Shown here in pieces: positions 1-11,290 of a DNA stretch of 64,000 nucleotides. The notes under the pieces are model-generated. The model worked only from the letters and a program-made list of their open reading frames with translations. It did not search any database and was not told the origin of the DNA. Positions within the stretch are counted from its first letter, which is position 1. Each line of letters opens with the position of its first letter. This DNA is from Phymatolithon calcareum. Taxonomy: Eukaryota > Rhodophyta > Florideophyceae > Hapalidiales. Both the position numbers and the translations under genes were made by a program. Location of the stretch: positions 1,612,001-1,676,000 of the forward strand of contig OZ345361.1 in assembly GCA_977006965.1 (NCBI GenBank), in the 5' to 3' direction.

Positions 1-170
1 CGTAGGGCGGTGGTTATGAGCTGGAAATCGAAACGGTGGAATTCTGGATTAGCGCATGGGTTGGAAGTTATTCCGGAGCCCGTGAGGAAACTTGAGGGGG
101 TGGAGAACACAACTTTGAGCTTTGTTGAGCAAGTAACGATGAAAGAATTTGAAGAACGACTCTCTGTGTA
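1..170 (+). pseudogene. 3'-end remnant of the unrecognised ORF seen at 5.3-7.1 kb (copy 1)
   Basis: The sequence is an obvious diverged copy of 6933-7105, which is the end of an open frame finishing at a TAG near 7105. In copy 1 the frame is disturbed (a run of G near 96-103 replaces TTTCGTGGCGG of the other copy). A third diverged copy lies at 11127-11290. Function unknown; it marks repeated dispersal of the same 3' segment. Confidence 0.5.
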
Positions 171-2184
171 GGCGCAATTCGGCATACGATCGCCATGGCG
201 GACGGGTTTGAATGAGCTGACCGTGTTGTGACCGCTGCAAAGGTATACTTAAACCTCGAAGCGCCGCGAACCTCACTTTGGGGAAATGCAAAATTCAATA
301 CAATACAAAGAATACTTAAACCCTCAACGCGCTGCTAACCTCACTTCGGGGAAATGCAAAATACAATACAATACAGCAATGCATCCATGCCTTGTGTAGC
401 CCGCGAGAATCTAGTCCCTGTCGTAGTCGGCTGGAATGTTTGGAATCCTGAACAATCCAATGTCAATTGGGTGCTCCCGTATGGAACTCACCGTGTTCAC
501 CCTCGAGAATACTGTTTTGAGTGAGAACAGCAACTGAAAATGTTGTCAACAACTTTTTTTAACAACTAGTCGGAGACCAGTGCAGCTGCACCACAAATGT
601 TGAACGCTTACGTCTTCTTCCTGAAATTGCAATAATACACTAAGTAGTTTTGCGCATATTTCTGGAGCTGATTTAATTCCACACGAAATTCGAGAAGCAC
701 TCAAGTAATTCGTACGGAGTTAGCTCAGCAAGTACCCAGTACTTGTAACAAAATGCGATAAGTTTGCAGTTGCAGGATCAGGACGTTCACCCAAATGTAT
801 GATTTTATACGGAGGACATTCGTTGGCGCACATCTGCTATTTTCCCAAACGAACTCGACTTCTCAGAAATCCCCTGCTGACACAGCCGTGATTGGGTCAT
901 TACTGTAGGGGACGACCGCCGACTTCGGGGTCGGAAGGTAAATCAATTTATCAAGAAGCACAGTGCGCCTTTCTGTTCTCACTATAGACGTGCGTGTATA
1001 TTTCGCTTGTCCTTAAATCACTGTACTGATGTAAAGCTTCTTAAATATAAGACTGATTATCCCCTGCCGCGGGTCACACCCAACTAATAATTGTAAATTG
1101 TGTTACATCTGCGCATTGCCCCTCGTATTGCTTTTGTCCTGCTCCAACCCATGGTATCCAAACATATGATTGGTTTTGAAATTGAATTTGAGTACAAGCA
1201 ATCTCCAAGAGTGCTTGTTGGAAGAGAAATATGAACAAAGGAGGATTTAAGAAACCAGAGTACGTTAGGTAGGAGAATTTTACCAAAAGCGTTTAAGCTG
1301 CTCCATTGTGAGTCTTGGGAGCTTTTAGAAAAATGCATTGAATGTCCCATTATCTACATTTCTAGAAACACCTGAGAACACCTGGTAACGAGGGAAGCGG
1401 AGAGATAAGCAGAACGCGAGACAGAAGGACTCCTTGTAAAAGAGTTAGATTTCCTGTACGTAAATTTCAATTTCACAGCGGTATTGAATTACAAGTCCTG
1501 ATTTTTAAATCAGGACTGGTAATTGTCTCATGATTCTATTTTTTAAAAAAAAAGGAAAATGAGACGAAGGTGTCACAAGTTCTAGTGCTCGCTGACTACA
1601 ATGTCAAAGTTAGCTGGATAACAACTCGTCAAATAGAGCTGCGACCCTGACCCCCTTAAGAAATCCGACAAGTGGACCCCAAGCTTATCCCGCCACCATT
1701 TTCCCTACGAAACAGGGGTAGGGTTTATGCAGCTAGGACTACGACGTTAACCAGGATTATACGGATTTGAGTAGATTAACGAATCTACAAATATCGTAGC
1801 GGCTGAAGCGCATCTTCCTTGCAATCTCAAGAGTGTTTCTGAAGGCGATTAATAAATTCCAAATATAAATTCCAAATACTAAAAAAAGGTTAACTGGATA
1901 ACTGCATCTTGGAGCCTGCACATCTGCAAGCTAGCTGTCAGCTTGGATTTGTAAACATTGTGTGATTGTTCAAGAAGACTACTCGGTATTTATCACATTC
2001 CATGACATATCGTGGTCGTAAAACAAGATGAAGGAGATCAATGTGCCTGTTAACCTCACTTGGATACCAAACCACGCTTTCAATAACTAACTTAAATTAC
2101 TTCGAGACCTGAGTTACATGCGAAAGTTTTATTCAAGAGAGAGATACAGTATACCCTATACCGTGCATAGTCATTGCCATAAAA

Positions 2185-3126
2185 CTATGTGCTACATATG
2201 TTTGATGTGAAACACAAGATGTGAATATAGGCATCAATGAGTTCAGGTTGCACAATTTGACCGTCCTTATCAGCGTCAAACTTTTCAAAGTGGGAGAGTG
2301 CATGGTGGAATGCAATGTCTACCTTAAGAAACTGTAAGGCATCTAAAAATTGTTTGAAGTCCAGAAATCCAGTTTTCAGGTTATCAACCTGTTCAAATAC
2401 AGTCCGTGCCACAGAGACGACCTGACGAATGCCATTTCTAGATGAATGTGTTTCGATATGGACACCAGAAGAAGCGTTTGAGAGTTGTGCGGCATCAGCA
2501 GTGGTAGAATGGGGTTGATGTTCGAGAGTACAAGGTGGCAAATAGTGCAGAGCAGCGAGAGGGTGCAATAGATACTGGTTGTTGGTGTGGGTGGAAGTAG
2601 GGACTGCTGAGTGAGCATAGTACCGGTTGGAGTGATAGGAATTTCGATGTGCAGTGATGCATTGATAGGGCACTGAGTTTTGAGTGGATCGAAAAGGTGA
2701 ACAAAGCGGCAGTGGGTGCACTCGTGAACAGCCAAAACACATGCAGTGATTGTAGTTCGTCGGAAGGCCATCCGGGGAAACCCTGGTGTGGAAGTCCGAT
2801 TCACCGGTGAGTTGAGCGGCATCAGGTTGAGTGGTAAAATGCAGTGTGGGATTTGATGGAGTAGTGTAAGTAGGAAGAGTGCGCTGGGCGAGGTGGGACT
2901 GGATGTCATTTTGGGGTTGCGAGACGTTTCGCTCTGATTGGAGGCCGGACGCAGGTTCAGGAGACCATACAGAAAAGAGTGGGACAGGTTCAGCGGGGAC
3001 GTCGAATGCTTGTACATCCAGGTGTGTTCCTGAGGCGTGCAGACTGAGGTCATCGGCATTGGCGTTGGACGAGTGATGAGCAAGGCCTTCGGTCGTGTTT
3101 GCATTGTAGTTTGGAAGAGAAGCCAT
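2185..3126 (-). CDS. EF-hand protein, copy 1 (313 aa)
   Basis: A 313-aa protein with a His/Pro/Ser-rich, low-complexity N-terminal two thirds (about residues 1-225) and a C-terminal EF-hand pair. The second loop, residues 284-295 (DADKDGQIVQPE), has canonical Asp/Asp/Asp/Gly and a final Glu, so it should bind Ca2+. The first loop, residues 248-259 (DNLKTGFLDFKQ), lacks acidic residues at positions 3 and 5 and ends in Gln, so it is probably a structural, non-binding hand. I place the start at the ATG at 3126 (MASLPNYN) because the frame upstream of it is shifted relative to copy 2, whereas the 313 residues after it match in length in both copies. It is the paralogue of 9010-9951. The family is not recognised beyond the EF-hands; a Ca2+-sensor role is inferred. 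Confidence 0.7.
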   Translation of the reverse strand: MASLPNYNANTTEGLAHHSSNANADDLSLHASGTHLDVQAFDVPAEPVPLFSVWSPEPASGLQSERNVSQPQNDIQSHLAQRTLPTYTTPSNPTLHFTTQPDAAQLTGESDFHTRVSPDGLPTNYNHCMCFGCSRVHPLPLCSPFRSTQNSVPYQCITAHRNSYHSNRYYAHSAVPTSTHTNNQYLLHPLAALHYLPPCTLEHQPHSTTADAAQLSNASSGVHIETHSSRNGIRQVVSVARTVFEQVDNLKTGFLDFKQFLDALQFLKVDIAFHHALSHFEKFDADKDGQIVQPELIDAYIHILCFTSNICST

Positions 3127-3292
3127 CAGAAGTTGTGGTGCATTGGCGAGGCGATTGACAGGACTTTGAATGTGAGGTGGTGCAGTCTATCGGAATGCGA
3201 TCGTGTCGGTGGCTCTTATAGGAATTTGACCGCCGATGAGGAGCGACAAAGACCTTTGTTGAGCTGATTCCATACGAATAAAATATGCACAA

Positions 3293-4080
3293 GAACCTGG
3301 GAGCGGATTCTAATAGGTAGGGACCTCACCAAACATATTCCTCTGAAAATACTAAAACCATTTAGAGTGTAAGAAAATAATCATAAGATAGAGCGTTGTG
3401 CCGTATCGAAGTGCACAGACATTACCCTCAGGGCAATACAAAAGTGGATCCTTGCACAAAATGGACATGCGTTTGCCATGGGAAAACAAAATAATTCAAA
3501 AAAACAGCGCAAACTCATAACTTCATAGCCAATAAAAAAGTGTTATCTAAATTCCATACAGTTTGTATCAATCTGCAATCATATGATGCATCGTTTTTGA
3601 TACTGCATTATTGTTGAATTTTGATCATTTCTAGCTGGGTACGCAATAGCGCAGTTTTCCCATAACTTTGGCCATCACCGGTCGAGATGCTCTTAATGAT
3701 AGTGGGGTCAGGACACAATTTCCGAATTTGAATGTAACGAGGGGGAGAAACGAGATCCCACCATCATGATGGGATCTCGTTTCTCCCCCTCGGAATCTCG
3801 TGATGGCTGCACCAGGGGAATGTTGTGTTCCCCTGGCTGCACTCAATGAGAGATGAGTGCAGCCAATTTTCTTCTCAAAAAATGAAACAGAGCGAGGGAA
3901 TTTGTTGAACTCTCTCAAGCATGAGCGGGGAACGCGCACCGTGACAATGCATTCGGAATCGAGTGCATTGTCACGGCGCGCGTTCCCCGATCATACTTTA
4001 TCCGGATCCACCATCATGATGGATACAGTATAAACAGGGGAATGTATAAACTTTGCTACTGTGGTACACATATGATACGA
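3293..4080. repeat. Intergenic stretch with a cluster of hairpins
   Basis: No coding signal. It contains consecutive inverted repeats: a perfect 23-bp arm pair 3738-3760 / 3770-3792; a short stem around 3812-3837 (CCAGGGGAA ... TTCCCCTGG); a stem about 3838-3863 (CTGCACTCA ... TGAGTGCAG); a long imperfect stem about 3929-3990 (GCGGGGAACGCGC ... GCGCGTTCCCCG); and a small palindrome about 4009-4023 (TCCACCATCATGATGGA). The CCACCATCATGATGG motif occurs in both the first and last hairpins. Confidence 0.6.
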
Positions 4081-4943
4081 CTTGTTTTTGTAGACGCTAG
4101 AAAACACGCCATTTTGAGAAGTACAAGTTTTGTCGCCAATGGAAGCTCCCACTCAAAGTACAAAAATGACTCTTTCACTGGACCACTATGAACCGAAACG
4201 ATGATGAAGCGGTCCACGCCCAGACTGTTGTCGTTTTCTGTTCACGTCTTCAAAATATTAGAAAAAACTAACTTATTTTGTTCTTACCGCTCACTGGGGG
4301 AGCACGGCAGCATTTTGGCCCGAAAATTATTTGGTTTATTTGGGCCAAAATGCTGCCGTGCTCCCAAAAATTAAGTGAGAAAAAACTTTTTTTTTCCTCT
4401 TCCCCTACTCAAATTCTTTAGAAAATCCAGCTTATTTTTTTCTCCTCTCCGAGGAATAACAACTTATAAAATCCTCATCACATAAAAATGAACAATCGAA
4501 TTTAAGCTTCCAACTTATTTTTCCTGCATCATGCAGGTTTTAAAGCGAAGCACAGGCTTCTTTGCACGCACTGGTTATTTCACCGATTCCCATGTCCCTG
4601 GCAAGAACAAGCAAGAAACAATGTCCGAAATCAAAATGAAAACGTAAGCGATGGATTGTAGCGCAACGAAAAGTCTCTCAGGTGCAATGATAATTGACTA
4701 AGGGAGCTTCAATAAAACAGAAATCCATCCATCATGGATGATCCATGCAGGTTTTATAAGTTGAAGATTGATCGAATTGGGAAGATCATCTGGCCAATAG
4801 AACTCAGTTTGAATGAAAGTGATATGAGCGCTGAAAATATTCAATTTCAGATGAACTAATAAATATTTATCGGTCCAAGTGCACATTGTCTCACGTCAGT
4901 TACGTGAAAGCAGCTCGTGTTTTCTCGCGTCTGCAAAAACAAG
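4081..4943. mobile_element. TIR element A, copy 1 (863 bp, non-autonomous DNA transposon-like)
   Basis: It is bounded by inverted termini of about 28 bp. The left end starts CTTGTTTTTGTAGACGC at 4081; the right end finishes GCGTCTGCAAAAACAAG at 4943. A second copy lies at 44634-45225 in the opposite orientation, and internal segments of the two correspond. No transposase frame is visible, so it would be a MITE or deleted element. Nested inside is a perfect 24-bp-arm hairpin (4298-4321 / 4342-4365, 20-nt loop). Confidence 0.65.
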
Positions 4944-5264
4944 GGCCCTGGTAGTACTGTCCTGTGCAAAACTTCGTCTTCCCATGTGGGACTCCTTGAC
5001 CCAGCTGGTTCGAGTGATCGAGGAGTGGTCACTGCAGTTCCCAGTGCCTGCTGTTTGTCGCGCTCGCTTGCAATCGTCCGTCCCTGCCTTGTGACCACAT
5101 CCTGACAACATCATGATGTGCATCTTTCAGTTCGACCGGAGCACGTGGACCAAACGGCCAATTTCGCCGGGCTAGCAAGAATGCGGGCCACAGGCATACA
5201 GATCGTGACTCTTAAGAATCTCTTTTTCTCTTCCGCTAGTCGTATAAGTAGTTTTACCTTCAAT

Positions 5265-7105
5265 TCAGTGCAGGAGGGTGGAGGTTTCTAGACTTTGTCT
5301 TAATTGTCTGGATCCTAAACGCACCATGCCTGTGAGTCCCTTCGACCACGCCGAGTCGGAGACTTTCCACCTCTTCCTTATAGCCTCATCTTCGCCTTGC
5401 AAGCCAATACGACGGGAATTTCGCACCAGATCCGTCCTTTTGGTTTCGTGCGTTCGCCTCAACACCGACCACCCTTCCAAGGTCGCCAACTTAAAGCAGA
5501 CGCCGAATTTTGCCCATCTCTTCTCACGCTGACAACGCTTCGCCGCACGACCCGATGTGGAGTCGCTTCGCTTCACGCGCTGAACACTTGCTTTGCTCCA
5601 TACAGATCCTCATGGCCCTGGCAATGCCCTCGGAGGAGGAAGCACTGACCCCCAAGCACGCGCGTACAACTTCCCAAACGTCAAGTCTCAGTTCAAACCG
5701 CTGCTTGCCGACTGCTCCCCGAACTTGCCCAACCGCCGTGGCATGCACGCCATGCATAATCACAGGCAAGGCTTAGCAAAATACTGCTCCGACGGACTAT
5801 GGTGCAATGAGGATTCGCTGTTTTCCCGAGACGCGCTTCAAAACTGACGGAGCACCTCCGCCTCCCTGGGCTCTCTGTCGCGCAGGGCGTCACGCCGCTA
5901 ATTTCCACGGACCACATCCCCATCGACGATGATGACTTGCTACCCCTTATCACCAACGCGTGCGACTCAAGGCCGACGAGCTCAATCTTGCCGCACACTA
6001 ACTCATCGACCTCTTCTCCCTGTCGTACCGCCGTCAAGGTCCGCAGGGGCGCAGCCTGTCGCGAGAACTATGCGCGAATGCGTTAAACGTGGCCAACGCC
6101 GTTGTGGTATGGACCGGCTTTCGCGCGTATACGCTCTATGGATCGACTGCATATCGGCCGCAGCAAAGATCGAACCTCCTGTCGTGGGCTACATTGACTG
6201 GTTCACCGTGGGCGTCGCGCCGTACCTAATGCTTCCCACCATCATCATGGCAACGGAGCGCGAACGCAATTCAAGAAATGTGGCTCCGTATGGAGGAGAA
6301 GCTCAGTCAGTACGGCGACTACTGTGTGTACGCGTTGCGTCACGGCGACGCGGTCGTGCGTCTCGAACCGGGCCCCGTCGAAAATCGCGACCCGTACGAG
6401 CGTATCTGGTGCCTTTGCCAGAGCGTTGTGTGTGGCGAGTACAACAACTTGGAAACTTCTTTCCAGAGAGACTATCTGAACCTGCTCGAATGAGCCACGT
6501 TGTTCGAGCATCGCCAGCTGGATTATCGAGGTTTGCAACTCATCTTCGATGAAGCGAGCTCCAGTACTTTCCGAGAAACGTCGCCGATCGAGAAAGGCTG
6601 TTACATCGTATTGCCCACTCTCACACACATACCGTGGCTGCACGGGGCGGAGATGTCTGCCGATCATGTTTAACACCTTATCACTATCAACGAAATGGAC
6701 GCCTTAGAGCGTTTGCGCGATGATGCACGCCTTGAGAACGCTAACGCGCCGCTCTTCTGGCTCAGGCTCCACAACGACTGACAAATCGCACTGCAGCACT
6801 TGGAGTCGCGCAATGCTGAAGAACACATAAAGCTCCGACGGTGGCGGTCTTACGGGACGTCGACACTACTGGCTGTTGAGCTGGCTGGCGGTAAGTGGTG
6901 GCGGGGAGAAACATCACTTCAAAGAACGATACTTGTAGGGTCGGGGATTACGAACTGGAACTCGAACCTGTGGAATTTTGGATTGGCGCATGAGTTGGAA
7001 GTGATTCCGGAGCCCGTGAGGAAACTTTTCGTGGCGGAGAACACAACTTTGAGCTCTGTTGAGCAAGTAACGATGAAGGAATTTGCAGAACGGCTCTCCG
7101 TGTAG
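5265..7105 (+). pseudogene. Decayed unrecognised coding region
   Basis: Successive open segments on the plus strand change frame or are cut by single stop codons. Examples are 5593-5847, a segment ending about 6225, 6278-6493 (71 codons ending in TGA, with the frame continuing open past it), and 6800-7105 (101 codons ending TAG). Read together they look like one ancient gene carrying several frameshifts and at least three nonsense codons. I cannot name the family. The 3' end is repeated at 1-170 and 11127-11290. The antisense 143-codon frame at 6245-6676 is more likely a shadow. Confidence 0.4.
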
Positions 7106-10100
7106 GCGCAACTCGCCTTACGAGCACCGTGGAGGACGGGTTTGAATGAGCTGATCGTGTTGTGATATTGGCTGCTGAAAAGAATACTTAAACCCTCAAC
7201 GCGCTGCTAACGTCACTTCGTGGAATTGCAAAATACAATACAATACAATACAATACAGCAATGCATGCCTTGTGTAGCCCGCGAGAATCTAATACGTGTC
7301 GTAGTCGGCTGGAATGTTTGGAATCCTGAACAATTCGGTGTCCGTTGGGTGCTCCCTTATGGAACTCACGTTGGTTGCCCTTGAGAATACTGCTTGGAGT
7401 GCACAGCAATTGTCCACTCAAAACATTGTCGCCAACTTTTGTGAACAACTAGTCGAAGACCAGCGGAGGGACACCACAAATGCCGAACGCTCAAGTCTTC
7501 TTCCTGAAATTGCAATAAAACATTGCATTGTTCTGGGCATGTGTCCGGAGTTGATTTAATTCCACTCGAAACTCGAGAAGCATTGAAGCCATTCGTACGG
7601 AGTTAGCTCAGCAAGTACCCAGTACTTGTAGCAAAACGCGGGAAGTTGCAGTTGCAGGATCACGACGTTATGATTTTATACAGAGGATCATCGTTGGCGC
7701 ACATCTGCCATTTTCCCAAGCGAACTCAACTACCCGGAAATCTCACGTTGATAGCAGCCATGATTGGGTCATTACCGTAGGTACGACCGCCGACTTCGGG
7801 GTCGGAAGGAAAATCAATTTATCAAAAAGCACAGTGGACCTTTCTGTGCGCACTATAAACGTGCGGGTATATTTCGCTCGTTCTGAATGCGCTGTACTGA
7901 TGCAAAGCGTCTTAAAGCAAAGACTGTTATCCCCTGCCACGAGTCACGGCCAACTAAGAATTGTAATTTGTGTTACGTATGCGCATTGCCCCTCGTATTG
8001 CTTTTGTCCTGCTCCAACCCATGTTATCCAAACATATGATTGGTTTTGAAATTGAACTTGAGTACAAGCAATCTCCAAGAGTGCTTGTTGGAAGAGAAAT
8101 ATGAACCGAGGAGGATTTAAGAAACCAGAGCACGTTAGGTGGGAGAAATTTTGCGAAGAAAGTTTAAGCTGCTCCATTGTTACGTCTTGGGAGCTTTTAG
8201 AAAAATGCATTGAATGTCCCATTATCTACACTTCTAGAAACACCTGATAACACCTGGCAACGAGGGAACCGGAGAGATAAGCAGAATACCAGACAGAACG
8301 ACTCATTGTAAAAGAGCCAAATTTCTTGCACGTATATTTCAATTTCACAGCGGTACAATATTACCAGTCCTGATTTCTAAATCAGGACTGGTAATTCGTT
8401 TCATGATTCTATTTTTAAAAATGGAAAATGGGACAAAGACGCTACAAATTCTAGCTCTCGCTGACTACAACGTCACAGTTAGCTGGATAATAACTCGTCA
8501 AATAGAGTTGCGACCCTGACCCTCATAAGAAATCTGACAAGTGGACCCCAAACTTTTCCCGAGACCCATTTCCCTACGGAACAGGGGGAGGATTTACGCA
8601 GCTAGGTCTACGACGCTAACACGGATTACATGGACTTGAGTAGATTAACGAATCTGCAAATAGCATAGCGGCTGGAACGCATCTTCCTTGCATATCTCAA
8701 AAGTGTTTCTGAGGTCGCTTCATAAATGCCAAATTCAGAAAAGGTTAGCTGGATAGCTGCATCTCGGAGCCTGCACATCGGCAGGATAACTGCCAGCTTG
8801 GATTTGCAAACGTGTGAATGTTCAAGAAGACTGCTCGAACCTTTATCACATTCCATGACATGTCGTGATCGTAGAACAAAATGAAGGGGATCAATGTGCC
8901 AGTTCACCTCTAGTTGGATACCGAACCACTCTTTCAATAAACTAAACTTGTATTATTTCGAGACGGGAGTTAGACACAATGTATTCCGTGCATAGTCATT
9001 GTGATCAAACTATGTGCTACAAACGTTGGATGTGAAACACAGGATGTGAATATATGCATCAATGAGTTCGTGTTGTACGATTCGGCCGTCCTTGTCAGCG
9101 TCAAACTTTGCAAAGTGGGAGAGTGCATGGTGGAATGCAATGTCTACCTTAAGAAACTGTAAGGCATCCAAAAATTGTTTAAAATCCAGATATCCAGTTT
9201 TCAAATTGTCAACTTGCTCAAATACAGTTCGTGCCACAGATACGACCTGATGAATGCCATTTCTCGATGCATTCGTTTCGATACGGACGCTAGAAGAAGC
9301 GTTTGAAAGTTGTGCCGCATCAGCGGCGGTAGAATGGGGTTGATGTTGGAGACCACAAGGTGGCGAATATTGCAGAGCGGCGAGAGGGTCCAGTAGATAC
9401 TGGTTGTTGGTGTATGTGGAAGTAGGAGGCGCTGAGTGAGCACAGATCAGGTTGCAGTGGCAGGAATTTGGATGTACGGTGAAGCCTGGATAAGGCATAG
9501 CGATTTGAGTGGATGGAAAACGTGAACAAAGCGGGAGTGGGTGCACTGGTGAATGTCCAAAGCACATACAGTGATTGTAGTTCGCCGGTAAGCCATTCTG
9601 GGAAACCCCATTTTGGAAGGCCGATTCACCGGTGAGTTGAGCGGCATCAGGTTGAGCCGTAAAATGCGGAGCGGGACTTAGTTGAGTAGAGTAACGAGGA
9701 AGAGTACACTGTGCGAGGTGGGACTGGATGTCAATTTGGGGTTGTAAAACGTCTTGCTCTGATCGGAGGGCTAACGCAGGTTCAGGAGACCGTACAGAGA
9801 AGAGTGGGACTGGTTCAGCTTGGAGGTTGAGTGCATGAACACCCATGTGAGGTCCTGAGGCGTGCGGAGGGCGGACATCGGCATTGGCATTGGGCGAGTG
9901 ATGGGCAAGGCTTTGGGCCGTGTGTGCATTGTAGTTTGGAAGAGAAGCCATCAGAATGTGTGGTTCCTTGGCGAAGCGACTGATTGACAGGAGTGTGGAA
10001 TGTGAGGTGCTGCAGTCTATCGCAATGCGATCGTGACGGTGGCTCTTATAGGGATTTGACCGTCGATAAGGAGTGACAATGACCTTCGTTGAGAATGATG

Positions 10101-10125
10101 GACACGCATCTGAGAGCGGATTCAA
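6933..10125. repeat. Right copy of the 3.3-kb tandem duplicon (EF-hand duplicon, copy 2)
   Basis: It aligns with 1-3292. Between the 3' end of the decayed ORF (7105) and the EF-hand gene (9010) I see no frame preserved between the copies. The minus-strand frames at 1084-1350 and 7944-8222 begin alike but soon read out of frame with each other, which argues against coding. The hairpin at 8360-8395 (ATTACCAGTCC ... GGACTGGTAAT) has its partner at 1487-1524. Confidence 0.75.
9010..9951 (-). CDS. EF-hand protein, copy 2 (313 aa)
   Basis: Paralogue of 2185-3126 with the same 313-aa length from the ATG at 9951. The C-terminal EF-hand pair is almost unchanged: the canonical loop at residues 284-295 reads DADKDGRIVQHE and the degenerate loop at 248-259 reads DNLKTGYLDFKQ. 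The His/Pro-rich N-terminal region has many substitutions. The frame stays open upstream to about 10125. I do not take that as coding, because copy 1 is frameshifted there and the stretch lies in a 48-bp inverted repeat (10058-10105 / 10158-10204). The function is inferred only as Ca2+ binding. Confidence 0.7.
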   Translation of the reverse strand: MASLPNYNAHTAQSLAHHSPNANADVRPPHASGPHMGVHALNLQAEPVPLFSVRSPEPALALRSEQDVLQPQIDIQSHLAQCTLPRYSTQLSPAPHFTAQPDAAQLTGESAFQNGVSQNGLPANYNHCMCFGHSPVHPLPLCSRFPSTQIAMPYPGFTVHPNSCHCNLICAHSAPPTSTYTNNQYLLDPLAALQYSPPCGLQHQPHSTAADAAQLSNASSSVRIETNASRNGIHQVVSVARTVFEQVDNLKTGYLDFKQFLDALQFLKVDIAFHHALSHFAKFDADKDGRIVQHELIDAYIHILCFTSNVCST

Positions 10126-10204
10126 CGCTAAGCAATATCTCGTAACTTGGTGGGGTAGTGTCCATCATTCTCAACGAAGGTCTTTGTCACTCCTTGTCGA
10201 CGGT
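10058..10204. repeat. 48-bp near-perfect inverted repeat at the 5' side of EF-hand copy 2
   Basis: The left arm 10058-10105 and right arm 10158-10204 are reverse complements with about two mismatches and a 52-nt spacer. The right end of the duplicon therefore ends in an inverted copy of itself. Confidence 0.8.
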
Positions 10205-11126
10205 ACGCTATGAAACATCCCATAACTTGGTGAGGCATGGGATATTTCATAGCGTGTCAACTCTGGGTTGATCTCAATATTTTTAGGTCAACCCAGAGTT
10301 GATACTGACAAAAGGAAAAGAACAATGGTCCAAGCGGAATATCTTCGCAAAAATGAAGCAGAAAACAAACTTGCGTTGTGTTATCTGGCTGCCTTCTCGA
10401 TCAGCATTTTCACGGCGCGCGTTCTGAGTGAATTCGTGCGGATTGTATGAAACCAGACTGATATCATATCCGGTGCGCGACCGGTTTTCCACAAAGTTTT
10501 CCACGAAGCTGTTATGTTGTCGCCGTATCATATGCTGGCTTGAGGGCTTGTAAATAAAAACATCGTAGACCGGATATGATATTACCAGGGGCGAAGATGT
10601 CATCATAAATATACCAGAGAAATATAAGAAAGTCATGGAAACATTAGTGTCTAGTTACTGAATCCTCTCAATTGCGGGAAACGGATGCGAAAATGCCTTT
10701 CCTGATCGGGCCATTATGATAATCAGTAAACTAGACATTAGGAGTTCCTAATGTGGCGGCAGCTCTCGTTGCTCAACTCCTTTCTTGATCAGAAATAACT
10801 AGAATTAAGGTTGACGGCGAAGCTTTGCCGATAATTTTTGATACAGCGATCTCGTCATAATTCGCTATGCCCTAATGTTTCCGTTTCATTCGGGCTCGAC
10901 ATGTGCTTGTCTTGAAAAAGTGGTACTGTATGACACCGGCTTTGCGTTTCTCCCCCCGCCCTTAACGTTCCCCTGATAAAGTTTATTGTACTGTTTTCAT
11001 ACAATGCGCACGAAGCATGAAGAATGGGTCAAGACCAGGACTGCGCCATGACTGGTCAAAACAGTCCGCCAGCAGCCGCGAATTATCGGAAATCGTGCTA
11101 CGTGCGGAATGCATGAAACCCGCCGG
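10205..11126. repeat. Intergenic region with successive stem-loops
   Basis: No gene is seen. Stems include 10206-10222 / 10237-10254 (CGCTATGAAA ... TTTCATAGCG), a perfect 15-bp stem 10257-10271 / 10288-10302 (TCAACTCTGGGTTGA), an inverted pair around 10460-10475 / 10569-10584 (TGATATCATATCCGGT), and a pair around 10642-10662 / 10721-10741 (TAGTGTCTAGTTACTGA). The mix looks like nested or decayed MITE-type elements. Confidence 0.55.
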
Positions 11127-11290
11127 CTGGAAGTGATTCTGGGGCCCTTGAAGAAACTTGTCGGACCGAGAACACAACTGTGAGCTCTGTTGAGAAAGTA
11201 ACGATGAAGGAATTTGCAAAACGACTCTCCGTGTACGCGGAAATCGGCTTACGATCTCCGTGGCGAATAGATTTGAACGAGCTGATTGCT
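11127..11290 (+). pseudogene. 3'-end remnant of the unrecognised ORF (copy 3)
   Basis: Diverged copy of about 6995-7160, sharing GGAAGTGATTC and the AACGATGAAGGAATTTGCA segment. It is truncated on the 5' side and has no useful frame. Confidence 0.5.

Larger units (their letters stand above)
1..3330. repeat. Left copy of a 3.3-kb tandem duplicon (EF-hand duplicon, copy 1)
   Basis: This stretch aligns base by base with about 6933-10125, an offset of roughly 6.93 kb. Matching landmarks are the start near 1/6933, the CAATA-rich microsatellite (about 290-375 / 7230-7258), the hairpin at 1487-1524 / 8360-8395, and the EF-hand gene at the right end. Copy 1 carries a local tandem duplication of about 62 bp (243-305 repeated at 306-375) that is single in copy 2. 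Outside the EF-hand gene (below) I see no reading frame kept in both copies, so 1-2184 is best read as non-coding or decayed repeat. The window edge cuts the left side. Confidence 0.75.

Noticed and set aside
1084-1350. Minus-strand frame starting MGHSMHFSKSSQD, also at 7944-8222
   Set aside because: After the shared start the two copies read different frames, so coding is not conserved.
8626-8937. 103-codon minus frame downstream of EF-hand copy 2
   Set aside because: The matching region in copy 1 is not open in the same frame.
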